Shown: piece after piece, positions 10,101-26,136 of the stretch
Numbering within the stretch: the stretch's first letter is position 1
Layout of the letters: each line of letters opens with the position of its first letter
Origin: Acanthamoeba lenticulata
Lineage: Eukaryota > Discosea > Longamoebia > Acanthamoebidae
Direction of reading: 5' to 3'
Assembly (NCBI GenBank): GCA_002179805.1
Contig: NAVB01000179.1
Span: forward strand, 1 to 64,000
Length of the DNA: 64,000 bases
Program-made: the position numbers and the translations under genes
The notes under the pieces: model-generated
The model's input: only the letters and a program-made list of their open reading frames with translations
Database searches by the model: none
Told to the model about the DNA's origin: nothing

Positions 10101-12703
10101 CGTGGAGCTCGAGGCCTGGGGCTTCCTCGTCGAGTGCTTCCACGCCGAAGAAGCCGCGCTCAGCCGCTTCCTCAACAATTGCCTCGAGCCTCGTTCTGCC
10201 GGGTACGTTCGCCATTCTTTTCATATTATTATTATTATTTTATATTAGAAATAATGATTTGTTTTAATTCAAACTACGCGCGCAGCTTCCGGGTGGCTTT
10301 CGTCAACTCCGAGTACGAGGCGTTGATCGCGGCCGTGCGACAGCGGCGCACCATCGTCCAGACCCAGAAGTGGGCTTCGGTCTCCCTCGGTATGTGCTTG
10401 ATTCTATCGTTCTCGTGCGTGATGTCGAAGTTGTCGTAGAATTTGGAGAATGCTCAAACCGTGGAGTTGATGGGCCTTGGTGCGTAGGTGCAGTCGGTAC
10501 GGCGCACAAGCAGAAACAGAAGCAGCAACAGCAGCAGCAACAACAGCGGACCGGGGGACGGCTCAAGGACCAGTTCCACTCCCTTGAGACCGCCCTCCAG
10601 CGCAAGGATGACCGTATGGACCTTCTTCTCGCCCTTTTTCTCGTGTCTCGAGCCATTGGCCTAACCAGGTGAGGAATGCGTGGAATGTGCACACAGAGCT
10701 GCGGGATACGCACCTGGTGCAGGTATCGCAGATCAAGCTGTTCAACGAGGTCAACGGGGAGGGGATCCTGTTCAAGCCCGTGCGGCTGGCCAAGCTGCAC
10801 AAGCTGCTCAAGACGCTTCTGTCCGAGACCGACGAGCAGACGGAGAAGGAGCTGCGCGAGAAGCAGCGCGAGCGACGCAAGGCCAAGGAGCGCCTCAAGC
10901 GCGGTACGGCCAAGAGCGGCAACAAGGGCAGCCATACCAAGCGCGCCGCCAGCCCGTCGTCCAACTCGCCAAGCAGCAGCAAACGCGACCGACGCCACCA
11001 CAGCGCGTCCTCATGCTCCTCCAACGTCTCGTCTTCGTCCTCTTCATCATCCTCGTCCTCGTCCTCGCCATCCAAGTCCTCAGCCTCGAGCGGTGCCGCG
11101 GCCACAGTCAACACGGCCAACGGCGCGACGACCTCCCGCGCCAGCCCTGAGCTGGCGAGGAGCACCGGCGGCACCGGCGACATCGTCGTCGACGGCGGCG
11201 CTAAGGCGCCTGAGAGCGACGAGCTCTACGACCCGGTGATGGGCCTGGCGCAGGGCAGCAATCTGGGCCACGAGGGCTCACTGGCTGAGGCCATGGGCGC
11301 GCAGGAGATTGAAGATGATGACGATGATGACGATGACGAAGATGAGGAAGACCAGGATGAGGACGGCAATAATAACAGTGGGTCGACAACGGAGCATCGG
11401 CCGGTGGAGGCCCTCAAGCAGGTCGTCAAGGGCGGTCTGCTCAAGCTGGCCCGCGGCCGGCGGCGGTCTCTCTCGCCCTCAGCGACGGCCAATGGCGCCA
11501 CTGTCGCTGCCGCGGCTGCGATGTCGGCCGCCGAGTCGCGCAAGGAGAAGGAGTACTCCACGAGCAGCAGCAGCGACAGCATCGACTACGGGCTGTCGAC
11601 AAGCCCGACCGCCCGCGCGGCAGTTCAGCCGGCGACCGCGCTGGCCTCGCGCGTTTCCGACAAGAAGAGCCCGCGTGGTCGTAGCAGCAGCAAGAAGAGC
11701 CCTCGCAAGAAAGAAAAACAGGTGCTTCCATATTAATTATTTATAATAATTTTATGTTTTATTGTTGTTTTTAATTGTTTTTACTTATATTTTTTTTCAA
11801 ATTAGGCTCCCGCGGGCCGGCAGGCGATCACGTGGCCGGAGATCGGGTTAGTGTGCCATCGCGGGCGAAGTGACAGCGACGCGGCCTCGAGGTCGCCGCC
11901 CTCGCCCAACTCGCCGTCGGGGTCGTGCATTCTGTCGTCGTCGTCTTCGACCGTCTCCTCGTGCCTCAGCATGTCTGACGCCGAGACTGAGAATGAAGAG
12001 GTACGCGAGAGAGAAGCTGGAGGACGATCATGATGTATCGATTGACGCTCGTGGCTGTGGCGAGCAGGAGGAGTGCGAGGAGGACCGCGAGGAGAAGAAG
12101 AAAAAGAAGGCGCTCATCCTCGTGGTGGATGACAACATGGTCAACCAGAAGGTGATTTGTCGCTTCTTGGCTAAGATCGGCCTCGAGAACATCATCACTG
12201 CCTACGACGGCAAGCAGGCCATCGACGTCGTACTCGAACGGTAAAAAAACCAAAAAAAAATATGATTCATATTTTATATATTTATTTATTTATATTTTTA
12301 TATTTACCATAGTTCATTTTTTAAAAAAGTTATTCTTTTCATAAAAAGGCTCACCCACTTTTGCAGGAGGAACGAGATAAAGCTCATATTCATGGACTGC
12401 CGTATGCCGATTCTCGATGGCTACGAGGCAACCCGCATCCTGCGTCAGGAGAAGAACGTGACGATACCCATCGTGGCCGTTACTGCTAATAATCGAAACG
12501 AAGAGAATGAGAAGCTCTGCTTTGACAGTGGCATGAACGACTACGTGGAGAAGCCGATCAGGTACTTTTGATGCCTCCCTTTTTGTTTTAATTTTTTTCT
12601 GCCTCTCACAGCGGTGCAATGGAACAGGTTTGCCGACATATCTCTGATTGTAAGCAAGTACATCTTGAAGGGCAAAGGTGGTTCGGAAGCCTACGTGCAT
12701 TGA
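7136..12703 (+). CDS. PAS-domain hybrid histidine kinase with two receivers
   Basis: Large soluble sensor kinase. Order: PAS-like region (WSVDAFHRSFFEHSPIMMGV), a second PAS (ANVLHHVDGIVWETEAQTGE), dimerisation/phosphoacceptor H-box FFATMSHEIRTPMNGIFGMG (split by an intron inside HEIR), and ATP-binding domain N-box RQVVTNLLSNAIKFTH. About 220 residues of low-complexity Gly/Ser/Ala sequence follow (about 9020-9730), then G1-box KVTDTGIGIS and the F- and G2-boxes LFKKFEQGD and GGSGLGLAISKELVELMGG. The first receiver starts RVLVADDDRVFCETLRVELE but has VAFVNSEYE where the phosphoacceptor Asp should be. A long Ser/Lys/Asp-rich linker precedes a second receiver: LILVVDDNMVNQKVICRFLA, LIFMDCRMPILDGYEATRIL, IVAVTAN and YVEKPI. 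No membrane segment is seen. The signal and downstream phosphotransfer partner are unknown. Confidence 0.9.
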
Positions 12704-13078
12704 GGAGGAGAGACTCCTGGGCTCCTGGGGCCTCCCAAAAGGATCCTTCCTGGCTCCTTTTTTTGTACAGACTTTGCCCATAAATGTACTGCAACTTTCG
12801 GAAATAGCTCGCGACGTAGATCTGTGGCAAAAGCTCAACCTGAACTGAGGAGGTGCCTCTTAGCAACGGTTCGTTACCTCCTCTGCTGCGGGGCGGACCA
12901 AACGCAAAGTGGCGTCATCGCTTCCCTTGTGTAGAAAAGAACACCATGCCTTGCCAGCAGCTCACCTCAGGTGGTTCGCGGTGATAGACCAAGGATTCCT
13001 TTTGGTCTGAAGAACGCCCTGGGATACACCCTGGGAGGCTGGTCTTATTCTACTCAACAAACGCACAAACATAACACA
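12704..13078. other. Intergenic, nothing recognised
   Basis: 375 bp between the kinase stop codon and the PB1 protein start. It holds the kinase 3' flank and the likely promoter and leader of the next gene. No RNA gene, repeat or coding exon was recognised. Confidence 0.4.
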
Positions 13079-13768
13079 ATGTCCCGTCTCAGAAGCTCAA
13101 GTTCAGACATCAGCGCCTGGCCAAACCACAAGGCCATAGACACCGTGCCCAAGTGGTCTCCATCCACCAGCAAGCTTGACAAGTTGATTAGCAAGTTCAA
13201 AAGAAGGACTGAGCTGCTTCACAAAGACGACCTCGGAAGTTCCCTGGCCAGGCTGGAGCCTCGAGGCAACGCATGTAAGGAACTTCGGCCTGGCACGTCT
13301 TCTCCTCAACGCCAGCGCTCCTACGACGAGCACGCGGACAACCAAACAGAGCTCTTGAGGAGCAGCTCGAGCATTTCAGTAAGAACGAGGCCAAGGTCAT
13401 CAACAAGCGCCTCACCTCTTCCCTCAAACACGTCGTTGGCGTGGAGTGCGTTGTTCGGCACCCTGGCCGTCAAGTGCGTCTACAAGGAACACGGCGCTTG
13501 CTCGGATGTCTCTTTGTTGCAGCTCGACGAGTCACGACCAGACGTTGCACATCTTTTTGCCCAGCTTGAGGCAATCTATGGCTTCGCCAAGCGCGGCGAG
13601 GAAGTGGAGCTCACCTACCTCGATTGCGAGGGAGACCTTGTGAAGGTCAGGGACACGGCGAGTCTCAACTACGCGTGCCGCGACTGGCGAGAGCGAATAC
13701 AGAAGCGAGGAGCAAGCAGCTGCGAGAGCTTCCGCCTTACTGTGCAACTGAAACGACGACGGCCATAA
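13079..13768 (+). CDS. PB1-domain protein, intronless
   Basis: About 229 residues in one uninterrupted frame. The N-terminal 130 residues are Ser/Arg-rich and probably disordered. The C-terminal 100 residues have the layout of a PB1 domain: LAVKCVYKEHGACSDVSLLQ (first strands with a basic Lys), a helix DVAHLFAQLEAIYGFAK, then the acidic OPCA-like loop VELTYLDCEGDLVKVRDTAS, ending ESFRLTVQL. PB1 domains pair through Lys-acidic contacts in signalling scaffolds. It lies just downstream of the histidine kinase in the same orientation, but a functional link is not shown. Start at the Met in AACACAATGTCC; an in-frame Met at 12971 is less likely. Confidence 0.65.
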   Translation: MSRLRSSSSDISAWPNHKAIDTVPKWSPSTSKLDKLISKFKRRTELLHKDDLGSSLARLEPRGNACKELRPGTSSPQRQRSYDEHADNQTELLRSSSSISVRTRPRSSTSASPLPSNTSLAWSALFGTLAVKCVYKEHGACSDVSLLQLDESRPDVAHLFAQLEAIYGFAKRGEEVELTYLDCEGDLVKVRDTASLNYACRDWRERIQKRGASSCESFRLTVQLKRRRP

Positions 13769-13921
13769 TAAAGAAACTTTCGAGAGCAGCGAATCGGGAC
13801 CACACGTTCCTAAAATATTTATTAGAAAAATTTGCTGGCCACACAAAAGAGCGGCAAGGGCAGAGGGCATCGTTTCCTTTCGCATCTCAACACAACACAA
13901 AGCCAGCACCAACAAGAAATA

Positions 13922-15176
13922 ATGAGCCGTCAGAAGAAGCAGAAAGAGGAAGAGGTCGTCGTTGAGGCGCCCGAGGAGGAAGAGTGTGGCCCCATCCCCA
14001 TCACCAAGCTTGAGGTTGGGCCCTCCTCAACGCTAATTTCATATTGCCCCCTTTACTGACCTAAATCTGTTTCCCGCGCAGCAACACGGCATTAGCGCTG
14101 TTGATGTGAAGAAGCTTCAAAGCGCTGGCTTTTACACTGTGGAATCAGTGGCCTTTTCGACAAAGAAAGCCTTGATTGCCGTCAAGGGAGTGTCCGATAC
14201 CAAGGCAGACAAGATTCTGGCCGAAGGTACGGAACAGCAGCTGGCCCACCCATTTCGGACGAGTTATTATGGAAGAGAGCCTTAAGCTTTGGCGCGTCTC
14301 TCTTTGCAGCTGCCAAGTTGGTTCCGATGGGCTTCACCACGGCCACCGAGTTCCAGAAGCAACGTGCCGAAATCATCCAAGTAACTACCGGCTCAAAGGA
14401 GCTCGATAAGCTGCTTGAGAGTATGCATAGATCTTGATCCCTCTTGCTGCGAAGGTGACCTTCTAACAAATTTGATTGACTTTTGTGCCTTCCCAGATGG
14501 CATCGAGACAGGCTCCATTACAGAAATCTTTGGCGAGTTCAGAACGGGCAAGACTCAGCTGTGCCACCAGTTGTGCGTGAGCTGCCAGCTGCCACTGGAC
14601 CAGGGCGGCGGTGAGGGCAAGGCCCTGTACATCGACACCGAGGGCACCTTCCGGCCACAGCGACTCATCGCCATCGCCGAGCGCTACGGTCTCAACGGCG
14701 ACGACGTGCTCGACAACGTGGCCTATGCGCGCGCCTACAACTCGGACCACCAGATGCAGCTCCTGGCTCAGGCCTCGGCCATGATGTCTGAGTCACGTTA
14801 CGCGCTGCTCATCGTCGACAGTGCCACCGCGCTCTACCGCACAGACTATTCGGGCCGTGGCGAGTTGTCTGCGCGCCAGATGCACCTCGCGCGCTTCCTG
14901 CGCACGCTCCAGCGCCTGGCCGACGAGTTTGGCGTCGCCGTCGTCATCACCAACCAGGTCGTCGCGCAGGTCGACGGCAACGCCGCCATGTTTGGCGCCG
15001 ACCCCAAGAAGCCCATTGGTGGCAACATCATGGCCCACGCCTCCACGACGCGGCTCTACCTGCGCAAGGGCCGCGGCGAGACCCGCATCTGCAAGATCTA
15101 CGACTCGCCTTGTCTGCCCGAGAACGAGGCCGTCTTTGCCATCAACCCCGACGGCATCGGCGATCCCAAGGAGTAA
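13922..15176 (+). CDS. RAD51: DNA recombinase RAD51
   Basis: Eukaryotic RecA-family strand-exchange ATPase for homologous recombination in the nucleus. After a charged N-terminus ([20 protein letters not shown]) comes the helix-hairpin-helix DNA-binding domain: [20 protein letters not shown] then [13 protein letters not shown]. The ATPase core carries Walker [10 protein letters not shown], Walker [21 protein letters not shown], the loop [20 protein letters not shown] and [13 protein letters not shown]. The tail ends [20 protein letters not shown] then GDPKE. Three short introns lie near 14013-14081, 14227-14309 and 14421-14496. Length of roughly 340 residues fits RAD51 rather than DMC1. The gene is complete. 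Confidence 0.97.
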
Positions 15177-15366
15177 GCCACGACGTGAAGAAGATGATGA
15201 ACAAAAATGTAGAGGCGAGGGGACACCAGCAGGCACCTAACACAACTCTCTATTTCTATCTCTCTTTCAACTTTGTATCTACACACCACAGCAACTCCTC
15301 ATAAACTACGACTACAACAAGTTACTCGTGCCTTCTTCATCTTCTTCGCCTTCATCTTCCTGTGCT
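15177..15366. other. Convergent 3' flanks
   Basis: 190 bp between the RAD51 stop and the stop of the opposite-strand membrane-protein gene. Holds both 3' ends; no other feature is seen. Confidence 0.4.
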
Positions 15367-16386
15367 TCAGATCCGAGGGGCAGCAGCTGTTCTTGGTCGC
15401 AGCTTGCCGGCCTCCATCGCCTCGAGCTCGATCGAGAGTCCGCCGTCTTCGGTGTCTTGCGACATGACTTGGCGTTCTCGCTCGTCCTCCTCCTCCGCGC
15501 CGCTGCCGTCGTAGTCGTAAAGCTGATGATAGTGTGGCGGGAGAAGCTTTTCATCGACCTGGAGATGGAGCTGGGGCTTCTTCGAGTCCTGTTTGCGTCG
15601 GCCGCGGCGCAGGATCCTGCGGCGTTGCTGCTGGCGGCGGTGACGCCGGGCCGACGCGCGCAGCATGCGGCGGTAAGCGCGCTCGAGGGCCGCCGGACTG
15701 CCGTCGGCCTCGCGCTTGATGAGGCGGTCGAGGATGCAGTAGGCCCCGCAGGCCAGCGCGCCGCATATGCAGCAGAGGATGACGACCACCGTGCACACCA
15801 CGGCCGCGATGGCGATGGCCCGGTCGGTCGGTTGGCATTGGGACGACTCGCAGTGTGTGAGCTGGCATTCGCAGTCGTACTAGGAGGAGGCAAAAGAGGA
15901 ATTGATGAGACCGAAATGAAGATGGTGGAGGAGCAGAAGGAAGAGAGGGGGAGGCGCACAGTGCAGAAAATGTTGTCATTGCGGCCAACGACGCACTCAC
16001 AATACTGCTTGCTTGCCAGACTGAACTCTTTCGCACATTCGAGCGGTGGCCTGCCTCTCCGCTTCGGGTGCGGCCGTGGTGGTGCCCCTCCGCCCTCTAC
16101 ACCAACACGAGCAGATGCATTTGAATAAAACAACGAAGAGCGAAAAAGAGAACGAAGAGAGGGGGGAGTCACCTGGTGGGGGAAGTCCATCCTCAAAAGG
16201 TGGGAAGGAACCGAATGGTGCTGGTGGCAGAGGAGGAGGCCGGTCGTCAGGTGGAGGTGCTGAGTCAAGATTAAATCCGTGCGGGTGCGGGGTCAAGTCG
16301 TCCGATGCGTGCGGGCCCCCGTGCGAAAGCGGGCCAAGCAAGAAGGTAATGAGGGCGAAGAGGGACAAGAGACTCACCCCCTCCAT
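15367..16386 (-). CDS. Secreted-type single-pass membrane protein
   Basis: The N-terminus is a signal peptide (MEGVSLLSLFALITFLLGPL) followed by a Pro-rich stretch (DDRPPPLPPAPFGSFPP). Then come Cys-containing pieces ECAKEFSLASKQYCECVV (intron near 15890-15980) and YDCECQLTHCESSQCQPT. A single hydrophobic span VCTVVVILCCICGALACGAY is followed by a basic Arg-rich cytosolic segment (RRMLRASARRHRRQQQRRRI) and an acidic tail ending in APRI. This is a type I plasma-membrane or endomembrane topology. The Cys spacing hints at an EGF- or chitin-binding-like module but I cannot name it. An in-frame Met 8 codons upstream (16410) is an alternative start. Confidence 0.6.
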
Positions 16387-16623
16387 CCCTCTCTCGCGAG
16401 TTGTTGACAAACAGCTTTCGCACTAACGCCAACTTTCTGCCGACCAGTTGCTTCGAGAGTTCTGCAAACCACAAAAACAGCGCGAGCTTTCTTCTTCTGG
16501 GACTTTCATATGCATTGGCAACTGACCGTCCGGGCAAGACGCTATGTACAAGAGGAGGGAAGATAGCTCGTGGTGACTGCACTCAAGCAACCTTGGCTCG
16601 TATTTCAAAAGGCGGGCTCAGGG

Positions 16624-17196
16624 CTAGCGGTAGGAAGGGTTTCGTTGTCGGCCCCAGGGGTCATGAGGCTTGCCTGGGGCGAGTTGAGTGGGAAGGCGAT
16701 CGCTGCCTTCTGGCATGAGCGCACGCTCCCTGCGCCGCACGCACAAGCACTTGCGTGAGCTGTTTCTGGCTGACCCAGCGCGTGGGCGTGAGTGGAGTGA
16801 GTGGTTATGTACCGCCAAGATGAACCAAGCGCAGCAAGACCTGGCGGTCGTTGATTTGAGTGATAAGTGACACGGCACTCCACACCATCTTGTGGTATTG
16901 TCGCGGGCAGCGTATTATGCAAAGATTTGTGAGGCGGTTCCAATACTTCACTGTTGGAGAAAAACATGCCACGCAGGGTTTTGAAAGGTGGTAATGGACG
17001 GTACGAGAAACTCGAAGCGGTGCCAGGTAGTACCTTGTAGGACGGATTGTACGAGCCCCACACCAAAATCGCCAAAATTGTATTGAATTTGCTTCTTCAT
17101 GGCATGCTTGAGGTTCTCGGCGCTAACGCCAGGGTCCATCAGGCCATCTGCCCACACCAACTCCACGAGGAGGTATCTATTCTTGAAGCGCACCAT
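16624..17196 (-). CDS. POP5: Ribonuclease P/MRP protein subunit POP5
   Basis: Small protein subunit shared by RNase P (tRNA 5' processing) and RNase MRP (rRNA processing). Exon 1 begins MVRFKNRYLLVELVWADGL, the family hallmark, and continues FGDFGVGLVQSVLQ. Exon 2 reads VKYWNRLTNLCIIRCPRQYH then KMVWSAVSLITQINDRQVLL and RLVHLG, matching the RNA-binding fold of POP5/Rpp14. Exon 3 gives ARNSSRKCLCVRRRERALMP and a short tail ending NPSYR. Introns lie at about 16953-17035 and 16798-16840. Length of about 145 residues is normal. Its start faces the SMC5 start across 228 bp, so the two probably share a divergent promoter region. Confidence 0.9.
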
Positions 17197-17424
17197 GTTT
17201 CACGATGAAATTGTGTCAAAAACAAGCACTTTCCTTGTTTCGTGGAAGAGAGGAGTATTTGGCGCCGAAAATTTGTTTGATTTCGCGAGGAGAGTCGTTG
17301 GACGCTCATCAACAGCGTAGCGGCCATCGGTTGCACAATTTTGACTGTTTCCACCAGTTGCTAACAGTTTTACACCAGGCTTGCTTTAGTTATCGGTGAT
17401 CAAGTGACGTTTCTTCCCCGGACG

Positions 17425-22846
<5,422 letters not shown>

Positions 22847-22940
22847 AACGCGTTTCCGAGATGTTTCGAAATTGTGTTAATTAATTAGTACTATTAATTG
22901 CAAAAATAGCGTTTGAAGCAACAGACCACAAACAATCGAG

Positions 22941-23346
22941 ATGGCACAACCTAATCCCTGGAAGGAGCAGGCCAAGGTGAACTCTGGACCCGCCAGCGCG
23001 ACCAGTCTGAAGGGCAAGTTCGAAGATCTTGCCAAGCCCGAACCCAAGCCTCAAATCATCAAAGGCAAGACCACGTACGCCACTTCCCTCGATGCCTTTT
23101 TACGCCTTTTGTGAGTCGGCTAATCCTTACGATGGGTGAAGATGGTCCTCCACGGGCAACTCGGGCGACATGAGCAATCAGGGCAAGTTCCAGCGCCAGC
23201 ACCAGAAGCCCAAGCGTAGCGACTTTGGTACCCCGCCCTACTGCCAATTTGGGACTACGCCTTGTCCTTGGCTCACACTTGGCTGCCCTTTCTCTCCCTC
23301 TCCTTCCAACACAGGTCCGGCGCCCTCTCTCAAGGACCTGCCGTGA
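22941..23346 (+). CDS. Small basic hypothetical protein, three exons
   Basis: About 83 residues: MAQPNPWKEQAKVNSGPASA then TSLKGKFEDLAKPEPKPQII (exon 1), WSSTGNSGDMSNQGKFQRQH with QKPKRSDFG (exon 2) and PAPSLKDLP (exon 3). Introns run 23074-23142 and 23227-23315, both GT-AG, and keep the frame. Rich in Lys, Pro and Gln, no hydrophobic core, probably disordered. The LKGKFEDL segment is reminiscent of short actin-binding (WH2-type) motifs, but this is only a resemblance. No family is recognised. It starts 94 bp after the SMC5 stop. Confidence 0.6.
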
Positions 23347-23439
23347 CGGCTTTGTCTTCCGTGTACAGTCCAGCCTCGTCATTTAATCTTTAAGAGAAGT
23401 AAAACTGCAGCAGCAAAGGGCTTGCGCAAGACTTGGCCT

Positions 23440-24410
23440 CTACGCGGTCTCACTTTCGCGGAACATCTTGAGCACCGAGGCCTCGTCCGGGCTGGCGGTA
23501 TAGAGCGTGGGCCTCTTGGGGAGGTAGGCCTTCACGCGCTCCCTGTTGCTGATCCGCTGGTGGAACGCGTACTGTGTCGAGAAGAGAAACAACAAGGGAG
23601 GAGTACTCAGAACAGTGTGTTACATCAACATTAACGAAGTTGGAGGACGCACCAGAGCAGGGGCGAGCTCCTTAAGGCGGTCCATCCCGAGCATCTCACC
23701 GTAGCAAGCAAGCCCTTCATAGAGGAAGAAGTCCGCCACAGTCGGGGCAGAGCCCATCAAGTAGGGGCCTCCTGCGGCTTCCAGTTCGGTCTCAAACCTC
23801 TTCAGTATGGCCTGAACGCTTTCTTTGACGTTCTGTCATCACCCCAAGACGACGGATAAGAACGCCTGCCAATCCCAGCCCTTCCCCAACAACGGCCGCA
23901 CCTTGACACAGCTGTCCATGTCACATCCAGGGTACCACACAGGGGCCCAGAGTAGCTTGATGAGGGGCAGATGCAAGTCTTGATAGGCGGCCGCCATGAA
24001 CATCTGGCACTGAGCCTCCCGCTCCAAGCTGGATGGAGATGAGTGTGGATGGCCAGATATGGAACCACGATTGGTGCACCTACCTCTCCGTGGGGAAGTA
24101 GCCAAGCCTCTTGGCCAGGTAGTAGCCGATGGCCTCAGTCTGCCCAATGGCCAGATCACCCCAACGAAGAGAGGGCCGCTGGCCGAAAGGACCTGTGGCA
24201 CGGGGCACAGTGAGAAAGAATAGGTTTTGACTGCACAGGAAACGGTCTGCCCTCACCTGTTGCTTTCTTGTCCGCCTTGAGTTCGGCCCACTTGGCCATA
24301 AATTCAGGGTTGCTCATGTCTTCTAGGTCACTAATGTACGGCTGGCCAGAGTCCTCGAGCATGTAAATGAGCGGCTGTGCCCGTCCGCGGCAAACGAAGT
24401 AGGACAAAAC
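23440..24410 (-). CDS. Glutathione S-transferase (first exon unresolved)
   Basis: Conjugates glutathione to electrophiles in the cytosol. The thioredoxin-fold N-domain begins LSYFVCRGRAQPLIYMLEDS (the Y-F-x-x-R-G-R-A pattern of GSTs) and continues ADKKATGPFGQRPSLRWGDL with AIGQTEAIGYYLAKRLGYFP, where QTEAI supplies the glutathione gamma-Glu contact. The helical C-domain reads EREAQCQMFMAAAYQDLHL, then FETELEAAGGPYLMGSAPTV with ADFFLYEGLACYGEMLGM, and ends KMFRESETA. Exons are separated by introns near 24193-24257, 24031-24082, 23833-23909 and 23569-23650. The exon with the start codon lies upstream, probably near 24700-24780 (MVANSGKFEPLF), but I could not join it in phase, so the 5' end is open. 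Confidence 0.85.
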
Positions 24411-24970
24411 TGTAAAAGGGGCAGGTCAGCATTTGTGCTATCTTTTGCTGCTGTCAAACCAGCAAACGAACCAGGGAGTGAAGCAGACTGCGACATGTGG
24501 TTGTGGGCGTTGGTTTTTGGTGCTCTGCCCAGACTAATGATTATTGTCTTTTATGGGCTACGTAGCCGGAGTTGTGACGAGGTAACAAGAAAAGAAGCAG
24601 TATGCTCTCGCAAGTTCAAGCGCCAATCGGCGCAATGTGAGCTGATAAAAGAGTGTCACGATTGGGCGGCTCGCGTTTTATCATCACGTTTGGAGCGCCT
24701 CATGCCTTGGATTCCAATGGCCGTAAAAGACCAGAAACAGGGGCTCGAACTTGCCAGAGTTGGCTACCATCAACGCCAACTTTCTGTGGTGGGATAGAAC
24801 CGCGGGCACGCAGCTGGACCAGATGAAAACGCTGTGAAAAAAGCGAAGCGCACCGTGTGTTTTTCCTCTGTCTCTCATTCTGCGGTGATCCCGCCTTGGA
24901 AGAAATCAGACTTGGTGTGTTTCCGCCATACCTACAACAACTCAAAGACCAACACCTCAACAAACACAGC

Positions 24971-25385
24971 ATGAATAGAACCCTGGCCAACTTTGCCTCT
25001 CGCCGATCCACCGCGATACTGTTGTCGAGCTCCTGTCGAGCTCTGGCGCCTGCGGCCTCACGACACTACGCCGAGCTGGGAGGCCAGCTGAGTACGTCTT
25101 CCCACTGAACTTGTAGTGAGCGAAGAGCAGACCTCACCTTTCTTTACGTAAACAGACAAGGAGTATGAAGCCTACATTCGCAAGGAGAGGGCTAAGCAGG
25201 CCGAGCTGGAGGGGACCAACAAGCACAACGTCCAGGGCGAAGCCAAGGAGGGTGAGCGTCTGACCTCACCACAGGACGTCAAGTCCGACAAGCCTCTCAC
25301 GCCTGGCGGCGGTCGGCAGAACGGAGAGATGCAACCGCCAGAGAAGGTGAACGATCCCAAGCAACACGACCTTCCTCTCTTTTAA
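24971..25385 (+). CDS. Small mitochondrial-type protein, tandem copy A
   Basis: Exon 1 encodes a basic, hydroxylated presequence-like N-terminus (MNRTLANFASRRSTAILLSS) ending RHYAELGGQL. A phase-1 intron (25092-25155) splits the Asn codon. Exon 2 reads NKEYEAYIRKERAKQAELEG, then a polar Pro-rich tail ending HDLPLF. About 117 residues. The N-terminus fits mitochondrial import. A second gene 210 bp downstream has the same layout and intron, so the two form a tandem pair. Function unknown; the helix after the presequence resembles no family I can name. Confidence 0.65.
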
Positions 25386-25595
25386 GTGCACACCAGCAAA
25401 AATAAAAGAGAGGTCACCCTCTTTCTCAACGTTACGTTCCACGGAGAGATTCACCTTGTTGACGCTGGTGCACCAACGCCTATGGGATTCACCTGGAAAT
25501 CACTTGCAGTTTGGCCACGATGTCATCAACCTCGCTTGCCACAACAGGCCGGTAGAAAAAGGTGGAAGGGAGCAAACCAGATCTTTACAACCAAC

Positions 25596-25982
25596 ATGCA
25601 ACGAGTAACTTGTACCCTCTCTCGCCAAGCACCACGAGCTGCCATTACTCCCGTGCGTGGCGTGCTTCTAAATCGAACTTACGTGGTTCTGGCAGGCCAG
25701 CGAAGTACGTTGTGTCCCCAACCTTCTGCCTTCCACGCCTATAGGCTCATGTCGTGAGCAGACAGGGAGTATGAGGAACGAATGGCGAAAGAACACCAGA
25801 AGAACGAGCCTGTGGGAGATGAGCCGGTTGTGCTGGAGCAGGAGGAGGAGAACACTGGCGTTATCTCCAACTACAAGACACAGCACGAGCCAGTATCTGG
25901 TGAGGGGAGGGTGCACCCTGGCATTGTCCAACCAGACGAGCTACAGAGAGACCCCAAGATGCACGAACAACCCATCTTCTGA
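25596..25982 (+). CDS. Small mitochondrial-type protein, tandem copy B
   Basis: Exon 1 is a basic presequence-like MQRVTCTLSRQAPRAAITPV ending TYVVLAGQR. The intron (about 25706-25761) is phase 1 inside the Asn codon, exactly as in the upstream copy. Exon 2 reads NREYEERMAKEHQKNEPVGD, then an acidic tail EPVVLEQEEENTGVISNY and the end HEQPIF. The alignable core is GQ-x-N-[KR]-EYE-x(3)-[KR]-E. About 109 residues. Probably imported into mitochondria; function unknown. Confidence 0.65.
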
Positions 25983-26136
25983 TAATTATCTAATCTTGCG
26001 GTTGAGTCATCCAACAAAACATAGCAGACATCTACACGAGCAAAGTAGAGGGTTTTTTGTAGAAGATGATGATGAAGCAAAAGACAAGAAATCAAAAACA
26101 AATAAATAGAAGAAGAAGGGGGCAAAGACAACCACC

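Noticed and set aside
9177..10178. 333-residue minus-strand frame opposite the histidine kinase
   Set aside because: Runs across conserved HATPase motifs of the other strand; antisense of high-GC coding sequence.
7136..12703. Whole-gene bacterial origin of the hybrid histidine kinase
   Set aside because: Many spliceosomal introns and amoebozoan-style low-complexity inserts; such kinases are common in Amoebozoa, so no recent transfer is implied.
15328..16128. 266-residue plus-strand frame opposite the membrane protein
   Set aside because: The minus strand carries a signal peptide, membrane span and introns in phase; the plus frame has no such support.
24435..24797. Plus-strand frame of 120 residues between the GST and the small mitochondrial protein
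   Set aside because: No homology features; it overlaps the region where the GST first exon and the divergent promoter must lie.
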